The notes below the pieces were generated by a model. That model saw nothing but the letters and a program-made list of their open reading frames with translations. It ran no database searches and was not told the origin of the DNA. A program made the translations under genes and the position numbers. 64,000 nt of DNA from an uncultured bacterium (GTDB lineage: Bacteria; Cyanobacteriota; Vampirovibrionia; Gastranaerophilales; Gastranaerophilaceae): contig CANENE010000004.1 of the NCBI GenBank assembly GCA_947428835.1, forward strand, positions 88,298 to 152,297, given 5' to 3'. Numbering within the stretch: the first letter of the stretch is position 1; the number at the start of each line of letters is the position of its first letter. This document shows positions 26,828 to 35,585 of the stretch, one piece after another.

Positions 26828-28162
26828 TTGTCAATTGTTAACAACTATTCTACACTTACAAAAATTGTAAGTCATATCAGTAACCCCAATATTCAAACAG
26901 GCACTTTAATTCAGGAAGTTCCGACAGATATTGGAAGAAGTTGGGCCGGCTATAAAAGAGGGGGCGTAATTGAAGGTGCCGAAAAATTAAGAAAAGAATT
27001 AATGGGCGCTGTTGTTTGGATATTCGGGATTCCGGTATTTAATAAACTTGGAAATTTGTTTTGTGAAAATATACTTAAAATCCCTATGAATATAGACTAT
27101 TCTAATCCGCAAGAAGGCAGAGATTCAATTGCAAATTCTATTAATTATCTGACTAAAGGTTTGAATCCTGATAATCTTGATGTCGGTGATTTAAAAAAGT
27201 ATGGCACTAAATTTAGAAAAGAAAATATAAGCAAGGAGGATCTCGATGCTTTAATAAAAAAAACAAGAGGGGCAAAACAGGTGACATCCATTGCCGCTAT
27301 TGTTTTAAACTGTCTTGCTATGGGTGTAATTATTCCAAAAATTAATCAGACACTAACTGCAAAAAAGCTCAATGAAACAAAAAATTCTGATACTTATAAT
27401 AATAAATTATTTATTTCAATGGATGATTATAAAAAAGATACCGCCAAGAAAGATGGTTTATCTTTTACAGGGGGGCTTGCCGATTATATTACCTATAAAG
27501 TTGAAAACAGTAACAGATTCAGACTTCTTATAACAGACGGGCCGATGGAGGCAGGAAGAGTTGTTACTTCAAGAAACAAATATGAAGCTTTGGAATATTT
27601 GATGATGGATCTTGGAAGTATGTATTTTTATAATTTCTGCAAAGATAATGTTCAATCTTTCATTAGAAGCAAAATAACCAAAATGCCCTCTATTAATCCT
27701 AAAGCTGCCGAATTATTGCAAAATTTGAAGCCAAATGAAATTGAAGCTGCTTTAAATATTCAAAATCCTAAAGATTTAGTGCAAATTTTAGGAAAAGATT
27801 TGGAGGGTTTGGCTCAAAATATCTATAAAGAAGCGACCCATGGAAAATATGGAAAAATTAACAAGTTTGTAAAAGATTCTGATTTGAGGCAGATTGATAG
27901 CGATGTTTTAAGTTTATTTAGAAAAATTAAAGAAGCTGCTAAAGATGGAATAATAGATGAACAAACAATTAAAGATGTAATTGGAAAGGTAAACAAAGCA
28001 AACGCATTGGCTTTAGGAGCCGGATTATTGTCAAGTATAATAGGTCTTGCAATTTTGGTTCCTAAATTAACATTTGCAGTAACCAAAAAAATAACCGGAA
28101 AAGACGAATTCACGGGTATTGCAAACTATGATGACGATAAGAAAGATGTTAACAAAAGTTAA
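26828..28162 (+). CDS. Uncharacterised protein, paralogue of the 1.96-3.3 kb protein
   Basis: 444 residues from a TTG start with AAGG 7-8 nt upstream. It shares with the protein at 1957-3321 the N-terminal VVWIFGIPVFNKL block (about 72-84) after a Gly/Glu-rich lead, a mid-protein hydrophobic helix (VTSIAAIVLNCLAMGVIIPKI), an LSFTGGLADYI block and a C-terminal helix (ALALGAGLLSSIIGLAILVPKL). Two or three membrane-touching segments make it a likely inner-membrane or secreted protein. I do not recognise a family. It is probably lineage-specific, and its occurrence in two dispersed copies suggests an expanded group. Confidence 0.8.
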   Translation: MSIVNNYSTLTKIVSHISNPNIQTGTLIQEVPTDIGRSWAGYKRGGVIEGAEKLRKELMGAVVWIFGIPVFNKLGNLFCENILKIPMNIDYSNPQEGRDSIANSINYLTKGLNPDNLDVGDLKKYGTKFRKENISKEDLDALIKKTRGAKQVTSIAAIVLNCLAMGVIIPKINQTLTAKKLNETKNSDTYNNKLFISMDDYKKDTAKKDGLSFTGGLADYITYKVENSNRFRLLITDGPMEAGRVVTSRNKYEALEYLMMDLGSMYFYNFCKDNVQSFIRSKITKMPSINPKAAELLQNLKPNEIEAALNIQNPKDLVQILGKDLEGLAQNIYKEATHGKYGKINKFVKDSDLRQIDSDVLSLFRKIKEAAKDGIIDEQTIKDVIGKVNKANALALGAGLLSSIIGLAILVPKLTFAVTKKITGKDEFTGIANYDDDKKDVNKS

Positions 28163-28254
28163 TATTTGAAAAATATAGGCAATTTTCATCTAAATAAATA
28201 CTTTATTACTACATAAGGAAAAAGTGTTAGTATTATTTTAGTAGTGGGTGAATA

Positions 28255-28962
28255 ATGAATCTATTGCAGCAGTTTATTGGTGCGAAAAGTGGTCTTATAG
28301 AAAATTCTTATAGTTCAAAGCCTGAACATATTCAGCATCAAAATGAACTTGCTTTGAATTATCCAATTAAATTTATTCAAAAATATCTAAAAGCGGATGT
28401 TATTGAAAATGCAATTAGAGTTAATCCTAATATAAAAAGAATTCTTGAAGAAAATAAACTTTCTTTGAAATTTAATATCGAAAATGTAACTTCAATTGTT
28501 ATGTCTCATTTAATTCCAACAGCGAATATGACAAAAAGAATTTACAAAAATATGGGAAAATCAGAAACTGATGAACATTATGTTTATCTTGTGCAAGCGG
28601 CATTATTACATGATATCGGAAAAGTATTTATTCCGTCAGAAATTTTAAATAAAAGAGGTAAATTAACTTCTAAAGAACGCGAAATTATTGAGCTTCATAA
28701 TACTTTGAGCTATGAAATTTTAAAAACAACTGATCTTGACAAACAAGTTGCAAAGCTTGCTTTTGAACATCATAACTATAACGGGAAATTGGTTAGGACT
28801 CTTGAAAATCAGGCGCTTACAATTGCTGATGTTTACTGTGCGCTCAAAGAAGTTCGCCCTTATAAAAAGGCAATAAGCGACATTTGCGCTAAGGCTATTT
28901 TGTATGATATGGGTACAAAAGGAAGCCTTGATTCCAGATATATAAATTGTATAAACTCCTAA
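28255..28962 (+). CDS. HD-domain phosphohydrolase
   Basis: A 235-residue protein. Metal-binding HD motifs are present: LLHDIGKVFIP, with upstream His and a downstream LHNTLSYEIL, then FEHHNYNG and IADVYCALKEVRPYK. This order is that of HD-GYP-type proteins, which hydrolyse cyclic di-GMP, but the GYP triplet itself is replaced by YNG, so a different nucleotide substrate or loss of that activity is possible. The first 90 residues are an unrecognised helical lead. A bidirectional hairpin lies just downstream and separates it from the phage module. Confidence 0.8.
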   Translation: MNLLQQFIGAKSGLIENSYSSKPEHIQHQNELALNYPIKFIQKYLKADVIENAIRVNPNIKRILEENKLSLKFNIENVTSIVMSHLIPTANMTKRIYKNMGKSETDEHYVYLVQAALLHDIGKVFIPSEILNKRGKLTSKEREIIELHNTLSYEILKTTDLDKQVAKLAFEHHNYNGKLVRTLENQALTIADVYCALKEVRPYKKAISDICAKAILYDMGTKGSLDSRYINCINS

Positions 28963-28974
28963 AAAACCTTATTA

Positions 28975-29010
28975 AAAAAGCTCTTATAAAAATATAAGAG
29001 CTTTTCTTTT
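28975..29010. terminator. Bidirectional terminator at the phage/host boundary
   Basis: Stem CTCTTATA / TATAAGAG (28981-28988, 28993-29000), loop AAAA, flanked by A-run on the left and T-run on the right. It can end both the HD gene and the minus-strand phage operon, and marks the left limit of the phage module. Confidence 0.8.
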
Positions 29011-29421
29011 TTATTTAATTTTTAGTGCCTGGCCTCTGTTTTTCCCATTAGGGTTGTATGATACGTGGACCCATCTGTTGTGTTCATTTATAACCTGGTC
29101 AAAAATAAGATTGTTTTTTATAAATTTAATCACATTTTCAATACTTTGCCCGGGAACTATAATGTCTGCTGCTTGCCCCAGGGTATGCTGGGAATTATCA
29201 ACACCACCCAGGAGCTTATTTAGTTTCTTGTTTCTATAACCACTGTTTACTTTGACGGGGCAATTAAAATGTTCTCTGATTGGCTGCAAGATATTTGTAA
29301 TAAGTTCTAGAAGACAGTCCAGTTCTTTAGCAGTTGGCATATTATAAATACCGTTTTTTATGGCAGTATCTGAATAAATAAGTTCTGATATTTTAAAGTT
29401 GAGTTTTATTTTTTTTAACAT
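29011..29421 (-). CDS. Phage endolysin, M15-type peptidase
   Basis: A 136-residue D-Ala-D-Ala carboxypeptidase-fold protein of the Peptidase_M15_3 group. Zinc-site motifs are visible: VNSGYRNKKLN, then SQHTLGQAADI (His and Asp ligands) and NRWVHVSYNP (final His). It would cut cell-wall peptides for host lysis. It is the last gene of the minus-strand phage operon and overlaps the holin-like gene by 7 bases. There is no signal peptide, so release depends on the holin-like partner. Confidence 0.88.
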   Translation of the reverse strand: MLKKIKLNFKISELIYSDTAIKNGIYNMPTAKELDCLLELITNILQPIREHFNCPVKVNSGYRNKKLNKLLGGVDNSQHTLGQAADIIVPGQSIENVIKFIKNNLIFDQVINEHNRWVHVSYNPNGKNRGQALKIK

Positions 29422-29651
29422 CTGTAGTTTTCCTCCAAGTCTTCAATCCTGTGGTTTTCGACTTTGATTTGTTCTTTTAAAACGGATATGTCTTTTTCAA
29501 TGCAAAATGTTCTTTCAATTAAGTTGTTGTGTTTGTTTTGCTTTTCTTCAAGGGATGAAATAGATTTTTCTATTACTCCCATTTTGTGTGCAAAGTATAA
29601 AGCCTGAATTATAACAGTTATTAAAATGCCAAGAAGTTCATAGCTCATCAT
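29415..29651 (-). CDS. Holin-like small membrane protein
   Basis: 78 residues: one N-terminal membrane helix (LLGILITVIIQALYFAH) followed by a coiled coil (about 25-72). Size, topology and position directly before the endolysin suggest a holin or XhlA-type lysis helper. No family signature is strong enough to be sure. Confidence 0.65.
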   Translation of the reverse strand: MMSYELLGILITVIIQALYFAHKMGVIEKSISSLEEKQNKHNNLIERTFCIEKDISVLKEQIKVENHRIEDLEENYRC

Positions 29652-29653
29652 TT

Positions 29654-30097
29654 TTATACCTTTTTCCAGTTGCAGAATTTTTGAAAGTTGTCTACAGTGT
29701 GAAACATCATCCAGCGTGTTATAGCATTGACCCCTGAAACATAAAGAAGCCTTTCAAAGACTTTGTCTGCAAAGTATCTGTCATTGTCTACATAGTGATG
29801 GTTTTCGCATAAGATATCATGGATTAATGATGCGATTAAAAATTTGGGTTCAGTTTTAGAGCCGATTAGTCTCCAAAATAGTCTTGGAATTGTGGCTCCA
29901 TCCCAGCAATAACCTTTGTTAATCGTAAATTCATATACTTCAAATTTCTTGTAGTCCCAAAGTGTGACTTCAATGTCGTTTTTTAAGATAAAAGGTTTCT
30001 CGCAGTTTTCTTCTTTGTTTTTGGGATAGTTGAAACCGACATCGGGAATGTTTGAAAATAATATTGCAAGGTGTTTGTCTTCATACCATTTAAGCAT
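29654..30097 (-). CDS. DUF1353 phage protein
   Basis: 147 residues from the ATG at 30097; the longer frame from 30160 overlaps the upstream gene. Features of DUF1353 are FTINKGYCWDGATIPRLFWRLIG and ASLIHDILCENHHY, with His residues that could bind metal. DUF1353 proteins are small virion or lysis-region proteins of tailed phages with unknown role. It lies between the tail fibre group and the holin-like gene. The start overlaps the preceding stop by 8 bases. Confidence 0.8.
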   Translation of the reverse strand: MLKWYEDKHLAILFSNIPDVGFNYPKNKEENCEKPFILKNDIEVTLWDYKKFEVYEFTINKGYCWDGATIPRLFWRLIGSKTEPKFLIASLIHDILCENHHYVDNDRYFADKVFERLLYVSGVNAITRWMMFHTVDNFQKFCNWKKV

Positions 30098-30548
30098 TTT
30101 GCGCTTCGCCTTCTTCTTTAATAGGCAGCTTCTTGTTTTTAAAAAGATAGTCGAGGTCATCTGCCGTATAGCCTAATAATGCCCCGATTTGATTGATTAA
30201 AGGGTTTCCTCTAAAGTAGTCATTTGCATATTCAAATTCTATTAAAGCTTCAGGGTTTGTTATTTGTGATTTTAGTTGTTCAGGTGTTATTCCTTTGTCT
30301 TTGAAAAGTGCTAAAAATACTTCTCTTTTTGTTAAAGAAAGCAAGTCTAATCTTTGGCGTTTTTCAATTGCTTTTTCATCTTCCGTTTTCATAGGGCATT
30401 TTTCCGCTAAATACCAGCCGCCATCAATGTCTGATTGAGCTACATTAAGCATTGTCATCCCAATTGAAGAATAAAAGGAATTGTTTGTACCTAATCCAAC
30501 TTCACAAAGTCCAGTTTCATTGTTTATAACTTTTGCATATTTAATCAT
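30090..30548 (-). CDS. Tail-fibre-associated phage protein
   Basis: 152 residues starting MIKYAKVINNETGLCEVGLG, a pattern common to proteins next to tail fibres of temperate phages, including those near tail fibre chaperones. A hinge of charged helices (about 55-80) precedes the C-terminal part ending KEEGEAQNA. It follows the fibre gene with an 8-base overlap. The role as fibre chaperone or fibre tip is inferred from position only. Confidence 0.6.
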   Translation of the reverse strand: MIKYAKVINNETGLCEVGLGTNNSFYSSIGMTMLNVAQSDIDGGWYLAEKCPMKTEDEKAIEKRQRLDLLSLTKREVFLALFKDKGITPEQLKSQITNPEALIEFEYANDYFRGNPLINQIGALLGYTADDLDYLFKNKKLPIKEEGEAQNA

Positions 30549-31482
30549 CTGTTTTTGCTCCTTTTACAGGGTAGAAAATTGTGCTTACATTGCCGCTTCT
30601 CATATATAGGCTTATAACATCACCTTTGGCGACAGGAATAATAGAGATTTGTTGAGCGCTTGGTGTGCTTACTTTCAATAAAACTTCTTCGTTTATGTAT
30701 AGATATAAGTAACTGTTAGAGCCCGCACAGCTGCCGCATATGTATCCATTAGTAGGGGCTGTATAGGGTAAGCTTGCCCAAATATCTACCCCTGCTGTGT
30801 AATCAGGCATTGACCAGTTTATTGTTTTATCTGCAAAAGATTGCGAAGGAATGGTATTGGCTAGATTTATGTCAGCTTTTGTTTGAATTGTTTCTTGTAT
30901 TTCGTCAATAGTTTCAAATTTTTCATTTTTGCTTACTATATTTTGTTCAATAGCTTTAATTTGTTCTTTGCTATCTTGTATATTTGTTTGAATTTCTATA
31001 ATTTTATCTAGATTTTTTTTGCTGTCCGCCGCATTTGCATATATGTTTCGAACTATATCATCAAGTGAGATGTCGCTATTTTCTTCTGCTTTTAGACATA
31101 GTGATGTTTTTCTTGCAAGTATTTGTATTAACCTTGTCAAATAATCAAGTGAATATTCTAACGTTTCAAGATTTAAAAGAGAACTATTATTATATTGAAT
31201 TTCTTGTGCGATTGGCAATACCAGTTCAATTGATAATTTCTGACCTTCTTTTAGTATTTCATATTTGGAACCTTCTATTGGAAATGTTATATAGCTTCCG
31301 TTTCTGTTTTTTATTTCATTTATTGCATAGTCCAAATTTAGTTTTAAGGTCTCTTTGGTGCCATTTTCATCAAAGAAATTGACACTAAGCTGGTCATAGT
31401 CTTCAATGTAAAAATCAAAATCAAAAGTTTTTGTTGAATTGTTCCCTATGTAATTATTTACAGGTAATATGTCGTATATCAA
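30541..31482 (-). CDS. T7-like tail fibre protein
   Basis: 313 residues from a TTG start at 31482 with GGAG six bases upstream; the ORF could be extended to 31563 but would then overlap the upstream gene by 110 bases. The N-terminus (IYDILPVNNYIGNNSTKTFDF, then SVNFFDENG) resembles the T7 gp17 N-terminal domain that plugs into the tail. A coiled-coil stalk (about 150-215) and a compact beta-rich C-terminus (NGYICGSCAGSNSYLYLYINEEV, GDVISLYMRSG) follow, probably the receptor-binding knob. The overlap with the upstream gene and tight packing confirm operon order. Confidence 0.82.
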   Translation of the reverse strand: MIYDILPVNNYIGNNSTKTFDFDFYIEDYDQLSVNFFDENGTKETLKLNLDYAINEIKNRNGSYITFPIEGSKYEILKEGQKLSIELVLPIAQEIQYNNSSLLNLETLEYSLDYLTRLIQILARKTSLCLKAEENSDISLDDIVRNIYANAADSKKNLDKIIEIQTNIQDSKEQIKAIEQNIVSKNEKFETIDEIQETIQTKADINLANTIPSQSFADKTINWSMPDYTAGVDIWASLPYTAPTNGYICGSCAGSNSYLYLYINEEVLLKVSTPSAQQISIIPVAKGDVISLYMRSGNVSTIFYPVKGAKTDD

Positions 31483-31930
31483 AATTTTCTCCTTTTGTAT
31501 AGTAAAATATTTTGTAATCAAATCTGCCCATAATATCTTTTTGCGCAAAACCGAGTTTGCCAAGCCATTTTAATGCTTTGAAATTAGACTTATAAATATA
31601 GTTATATAAAATATCGTTTTCTTTTTTAAATATGTTTATTTTTTCTGTAATATATTTAAAAACTTCTTTTTTGTGCTGTTCAATTTTATTTGTGCTCAAA
31701 AGCCATATAACCGATGTTTTGACATTGGTTATTATGTAGCCGCCTATTATCAGAGGATTGTACATATTGTCTGCAAGAAAGTATGTTGTTTCTGTGTTTT
31801 TTAAACAAACATCTATGAATTTTTCTTTGTAGTTTTTAGGATATGAAAATACAAGTTCTTCCTTATCTTCTTTCTTTATATCCTTTAGAAATGCAATTAG
31901 ATTTTGCTTGTTTATTTCTATTTCTATCAT
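31454..31930 (-). CDS. GNAT-like internal virion protein (T7 gp13 type)
   Basis: 158 residues. The C-terminal NFKALKWLGKLGF motif and the general order match the DUF2833/gp13 type of GNAT-related proteins found in T7-like virions. No true acetyl-CoA motif (Q/RxxGxG/A) is evident, so it is probably structural. It overlaps both neighbours by a few bases, typical for this operon. Confidence 0.7.
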   Translation of the reverse strand: MIEIEINKQNLIAFLKDIKKEDKEELVFSYPKNYKEKFIDVCLKNTETTYFLADNMYNPLIIGGYIITNVKTSVIWLLSTNKIEQHKKEVFKYITEKINIFKKENDILYNYIYKSNFKALKWLGKLGFAQKDIMGRFDYKIFYYTKGENFDIRHITCK

Positions 31931-33993
31931 GTGCTTTCAACCTCTTCTAACGAAATGGTTGCTTCAATTGAAAGAATTGTTAATGGCAGCGGTAAATCCT
32001 GTATTATTTTAATAGATGATTGAATTGAAGCGTTTTTCATTGGACAAAGTTCTACATCTTTGTTGAATAATTTTTCGGGAAAATCCACACTTTCTTTACT
32101 TCTTGCGCTTAAAGAAAAGCCCGAATTATCATTTTGGATTTTTAATTCTTCTCTGGAATCCAAAATTTTAATTTCCACTTTGTTGATTATTTTTTTAAGC
32201 CCGAGGGTTCCTTGACCTTCAATATTTAATGTTTCCATTTCAAAAGCATACGGCAGCCCTATTGTGATGTTCTTTGCTTTGTATGGCAGTGTTAGTGTGC
32301 CATTTTCATCTATAATTAAATCTTGAACTACGCCATAGTCTAAAACTGCATTGACTTTCTCACCTTTCAGATGCTCCAGTCCCGATATTTTTTGAACCTT
32401 GTTATCGAAGGTCTTTTTTAGAGCACAATCTAAAAAGAATGCTTCATCCATGCGTTTTACCACTCTTGAAGTAAATCTTTCAATGTAGCGGACTTCTTTA
32501 GAATTAATTGTTCTTTTTATAACAAAATATGCTGTATCTTCACTACCTTCTCTTATGATTGCAACGCTTTCAAAGCTTCCTTTTGTCTTGTGGGTGTGCC
32601 AGGCTGCAATTTTTTGAGTTTTGTTGTATGTGAGTATATTTAAAGTTCCATCGTCTAAAACACAGATAAGAAGTCTGTTGGGCTCTTTTAGATAGCCCAT
32701 ATCGACAATTTTTTTGCCTTCAAACAGGTGACTTGCAAGAAGAGTCAATTCTTCGCCATTGTAGGAGTTTGAATAATAATCAAATCCAAGATCCCTTACG
32801 ATATTGCCTCCTGATTGAACAAAAAGAACCATTGAGCCCGATATAACAGGTTTTATTGAAGATGTTCCATAGTACGTTTGTAATTTTGCAACAGGTGCAG
32901 GATTTGCACAAAATACTCCATCAGTTCCATTTACAATCCATTCGGCATTAGTTGTCATAACGATTAAATCATCAAAGGGCACAAGGTGTTTTATTTTTCC
33001 CGGTGCGTTGTCGTGTATGGTGACATTTATACTGTCCGTTGCATTAAGAAGGTGTGAAATATTAAAGTTGTTATTTGTTCCGCTTTGGCTTGCAAAAAGG
33101 GTTTGCGGTGATTTTGAGCCTCCCGAATAGATTTTTCTCTCCTGAAAAAAGCAAACGCTGCTTGGATTTTCGTTTTCAAACGGGTTTTTAAAAATTGGTG
33201 CACAGCTTGTTAAGTCCGGCTCTATATTATCATCTTTAAAAGTTGTTTTTCCATTACTTGCCGTTCCCAAATACCCGAATAGCCCGTTAACAGATCTGTA
33301 GATGTTATATTGAGAGGCATTTGCAACCTCATCCCAGCTTATTGTTATATATTCGGAAGTCGTCCAATAGCCTTCCTTGTGTCCCGTGACACTTGCGATT
33401 TGGCTTGAGGTGCTTTCTTCAAGCGTGTCTTTGTCTACAGCACAAACAACATATTCGTATACTGTGGTATTGGCTGATGTTGAACCTGTATATATTGCTT
33501 GCACATTATTTGGTGTTTCGATTGCCGATTTGAACTCAATTTTATTGAGCTGCCAGTTATTATGTTCAATTCTTGTAAGTTCATAAGGACTGTAATTTTC
33601 GTGCACAAGACTTATTGAATCCATATTTTGGCAGTAATTGATTTCGAAAAGATCTTGTTCATCATAAGGAGAGGCAATTTCATATATTTCGTTGTCTTCA
33701 TCTAAAATATAGCCGCCGTCTTTTAAAAATCTTATGTATTTATGTCCGAATTCCAATATATAATTTTGGTTAAAATTAAATATAAAAGGAATAATTCTTG
33801 TTTTTTTATCTTCGTATTTGCATTTGGCAAGATATTCAAGTCCGGGGCGGTTTTGTACACAGCCTTCCTGTAGAACTATTCCGTTTGTCAGATTTTTTAA
33901 TCCGAGTTTATATTGCTCCAAATCCACTCTGCCTTGAAGCGACGGAGACAATATTCCTTTTGAAAATGAATTTTGTGTAATTCTTATACTCAT
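31927..33993 (-). CDS. Tail nozzle protein (tail tubular protein B-like)
   Basis: A 688-residue large virion protein. The N-terminus (NSFSKGILSPSLQGRVDLEQYKLGLKNL, then GCVQNRPGLEYLAKC) is the signature of T7 gp12/podoviral nozzle proteins. A fibronectin-type or beta-sandwich insertion lies at about 160-260 (TVYEYVVCAVDKDT), and repeated beta structure follows to the end. It follows the adaptor gene and precedes the gp13-type gene, the usual T7-like order. It forms the tail channel together with the adaptor. Confidence 0.88.
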   Translation of the reverse strand: MSIRITQNSFSKGILSPSLQGRVDLEQYKLGLKNLTNGIVLQEGCVQNRPGLEYLAKCKYEDKKTRIIPFIFNFNQNYILEFGHKYIRFLKDGGYILDEDNEIYEIASPYDEQDLFEINYCQNMDSISLVHENYSPYELTRIEHNNWQLNKIEFKSAIETPNNVQAIYTGSTSANTTVYEYVVCAVDKDTLEESTSSQIASVTGHKEGYWTTSEYITISWDEVANASQYNIYRSVNGLFGYLGTASNGKTTFKDDNIEPDLTSCAPIFKNPFENENPSSVCFFQERKIYSGGSKSPQTLFASQSGTNNNFNISHLLNATDSINVTIHDNAPGKIKHLVPFDDLIVMTTNAEWIVNGTDGVFCANPAPVAKLQTYYGTSSIKPVISGSMVLFVQSGGNIVRDLGFDYYSNSYNGEELTLLASHLFEGKKIVDMGYLKEPNRLLICVLDDGTLNILTYNKTQKIAAWHTHKTKGSFESVAIIREGSEDTAYFVIKRTINSKEVRYIERFTSRVVKRMDEAFFLDCALKKTFDNKVQKISGLEHLKGEKVNAVLDYGVVQDLIIDENGTLTLPYKAKNITIGLPYAFEMETLNIEGQGTLGLKKIINKVEIKILDSREELKIQNDNSGFSLSARSKESVDFPEKLFNKDVELCPMKNASIQSSIKIIQDLPLPLTILSIEATISLEEVEST

Positions 33994-33994
33994 T

Positions 33995-34582
33995 TTATCC
34001 TCTTGAATCTAAATAAGTTTCTTGCTCATAAGTTATATCCGTGCCTTCTGTGGCATTTAGGACTTTTGCATGTTTTAACAGAGTTATGTACTTCTGATAG
34101 GCAATTTCGCCTTTTTGCATATTTCCTGTGAGAACATTTGAAGTAAGTGATGCCAAATAGTGTGCAAGTGCTATTGAAAATTCGCTTGTAAAGAATGTTT
34201 CTTTTTCTATTCTTTTTGTATACCTTAAAACAGGTTGTTTTATATTTGTAAGTATGATTTTGCTTGAATTTTCATCGCATGCTATCATAAATTTTTGTGC
34301 AGTATGATTATCTTTTTCAAAAACTTCTCTTGCTGAAATGCAATTATTTGGATATTCAAAAGAGTATTTAAATTTTCCTGTATTTTTGCTGACCAAAGAC
34401 AGCTCTTTCAAACTTGATGCAAAATTCCAGTCGAAATCTTTTAAAACAAAGTCTCTGGCTAACTCATAGTAGTTGTTAAGTAGAATTATTCTTGAATCTT
34501 GCGATTTTGTGTTTTCAACAGGTGCCGAAATTCCAAGTATGTTTAGTGCGATATTAAAAATTTGTACTTTAGAAAAACCCAT
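33995..34582 (-). CDS. Tail adaptor (tail tubular protein A-like)
   Basis: 195 residues from the ATG at 34582 (AGGGAAATTGT upstream); the ORF extension to 34627 overlaps the previous gene and is unlikely. The sequence (MGFSKVQIFNIALNILGI, then CISAREVF, ALAHYLASLTSNVLTGN) is of the T7 gp11/gp4 adaptor kind that joins portal to nozzle. It lies directly before the nozzle gene, sharing the operon. Confidence 0.85.
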   Translation of the reverse strand: MGFSKVQIFNIALNILGISAPVENTKSQDSRIILLNNYYELARDFVLKDFDWNFASSLKELSLVSKNTGKFKYSFEYPNNCISAREVFEKDNHTAQKFMIACDENSSKIILTNIKQPVLRYTKRIEKETFFTSEFSIALAHYLASLTSNVLTGNMQKGEIAYQKYITLLKHAKVLNATEGTDITYEQETYLDSRG

Positions 34583-35111
34583 ACAATTTCCCTTCTTCTT
34601 TATTGCCTTCATACCACTGTGCCGCAACGGAATTTTCGCTTTGCAGATAGCTCATAGCTTTTCCAAATAAGCCTTCATTGTAGTCGTGCTTTATGTTTCT
34701 TGCGGTGTCTAAGTATGAATTAGCTTGTTTAAAATAGCTGCCTGCCTGTGCGGCCGAATTTTCTTGTGTGATTCTTGCATTTGTATTAGCTGTATCAATT
34801 GTATCTTGGTAATTGAGCAGGTTAGTTCCGCTATTTGAATCAAATCCGCTTGCCGCTGCTTTTGCTTTTTCGAGATTTGCTTGCTGCAGTCCTTTGATTT
34901 TTTCTTTTCTTGAATTTTCAATGCCTTCCTGCAGTGTTTGCTGCCCTTGTCTTTTTGCGTTTAGTGCGTTTTGATATGCGGTTTGCATTTGATATTTTGC
35001 GTTTGATCTTTCATTTTTAAGGTTTGAAAGTTGTTTTGCCCTTTCTAATGTTTGGCTGATGGCAAAAAAAGTTATTGATACCGGGTCTGCCCCCGGAATA
35101 GGTGTACACAT
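34569..35111 (-). CDS. Internal virion (ejection) protein, gp14-like
   Basis: 180 residues starting MCTPIPGADPVSITFFA, with a hydrophobic N-terminus and a long Ala/Gln-rich helical middle (LQQANLEKAKAAASGFDSNSG) as in short-tailed phage ejection proteins. Position between capsid and adaptor genes agrees. A terminator separates it from the capsid genes upstream on this strand. It was not matched to a specific family member. Confidence 0.7.
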   Translation of the reverse strand: MCTPIPGADPVSITFFAISQTLERAKQLSNLKNERSNAKYQMQTAYQNALNAKRQGQQTLQEGIENSRKEKIKGLQQANLEKAKAAASGFDSNSGTNLLNYQDTIDTANTNARITQENSAAQAGSYFKQANSYLDTARNIKHDYNEGLFGKAMSYLQSENSVAAQWYEGNKEEGKLYGFF

Positions 35112-35149
35112 ATTATTCTTGTCTCCTATGTTTGGTTTTGTTTTAAAAT

Positions 35150-35178
35150 TAAAAAAAGGCAGGCAGAGCCTGCCTGAG
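35150..35178 (-). terminator. Internal terminator between capsid and tail genes
   Basis: Perfect 8-bp stem AGGCAGGC / GCCTGCCT (35157-35175) with 3-nt loop AGA. On the minus strand it is followed by seven T. It lies after the head-decoration gene, so capsid genes can be made in excess over tail genes. Confidence 0.9.
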
Positions 35179-35199
35179 ATTATAATATGGAAGAAGTGG

Positions 35200-35574
35200 C
35201 TATTCTAAATTTGAAAAAGTTGCACCTGCAGTTATAGCCCCTGTTGTAGGCGCCGTTCCTTCAATTGTGTATAGAATTCTCATATATCCTTGGTTTCCCT
35301 TTGGAAACTGCGAAATTGGGAATTTATTACCTGCTTTTAATTGTGCAAGCAATAATTTTGATTCTATTAAAGTTGTTGGCGTGCTAAAATCTTCGCTGTT
35401 GCTTGTTTGTAGTGCAATTGTTAGTGAAGTTAGGTTATCAAAGTCACTTGTGACTTGTGCAAAAAACGGAAGAAATGAAACATCTCCTTTTCCAAATTTA
35501 ATTATGTTCTGCGATGCTGCTGTTGCAGTGATAGTTTGATTATCTGAAAATAAATTTTGTGAATCTAGTAACAT
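35200..35574 (-). CDS. Head decoration protein, Bbp16-like
   Basis: 124 residues, small, Thr/Ser-rich and beta-type: MLLDSQNLFSDNQTITATAAS, then SPLT-like core and SQFPKGNQGYMRILYTIEG. Resembles the cement protein (Bbp16) of Bordetella phage BPP-1, which sits next to the major capsid gene as it does here. No catalytic residues expected. It is directly downstream of the capsid gene (11-bp gap), and its end precedes the strong terminator. Confidence 0.75.
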   Translation of the reverse strand: MLLDSQNLFSDNQTITATAASQNIIKFGKGDVSFLPFFAQVTSDFDNLTSLTIALQTSNSEDFSTPTTLIESKLLLAQLKAGNKFPISQFPKGNQGYMRILYTIEGTAPTTGAITAGATFSNLE

Positions 35575-35585
35575 TTTTTCTCCTT

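Noticed and set aside
28900..29020. Attachment site duplicate matching the tRNA-His end at the left phage boundary
   Set aside because: No stretch similar to the tRNA-His 3' end is found there, so the phage borders remain undefined.
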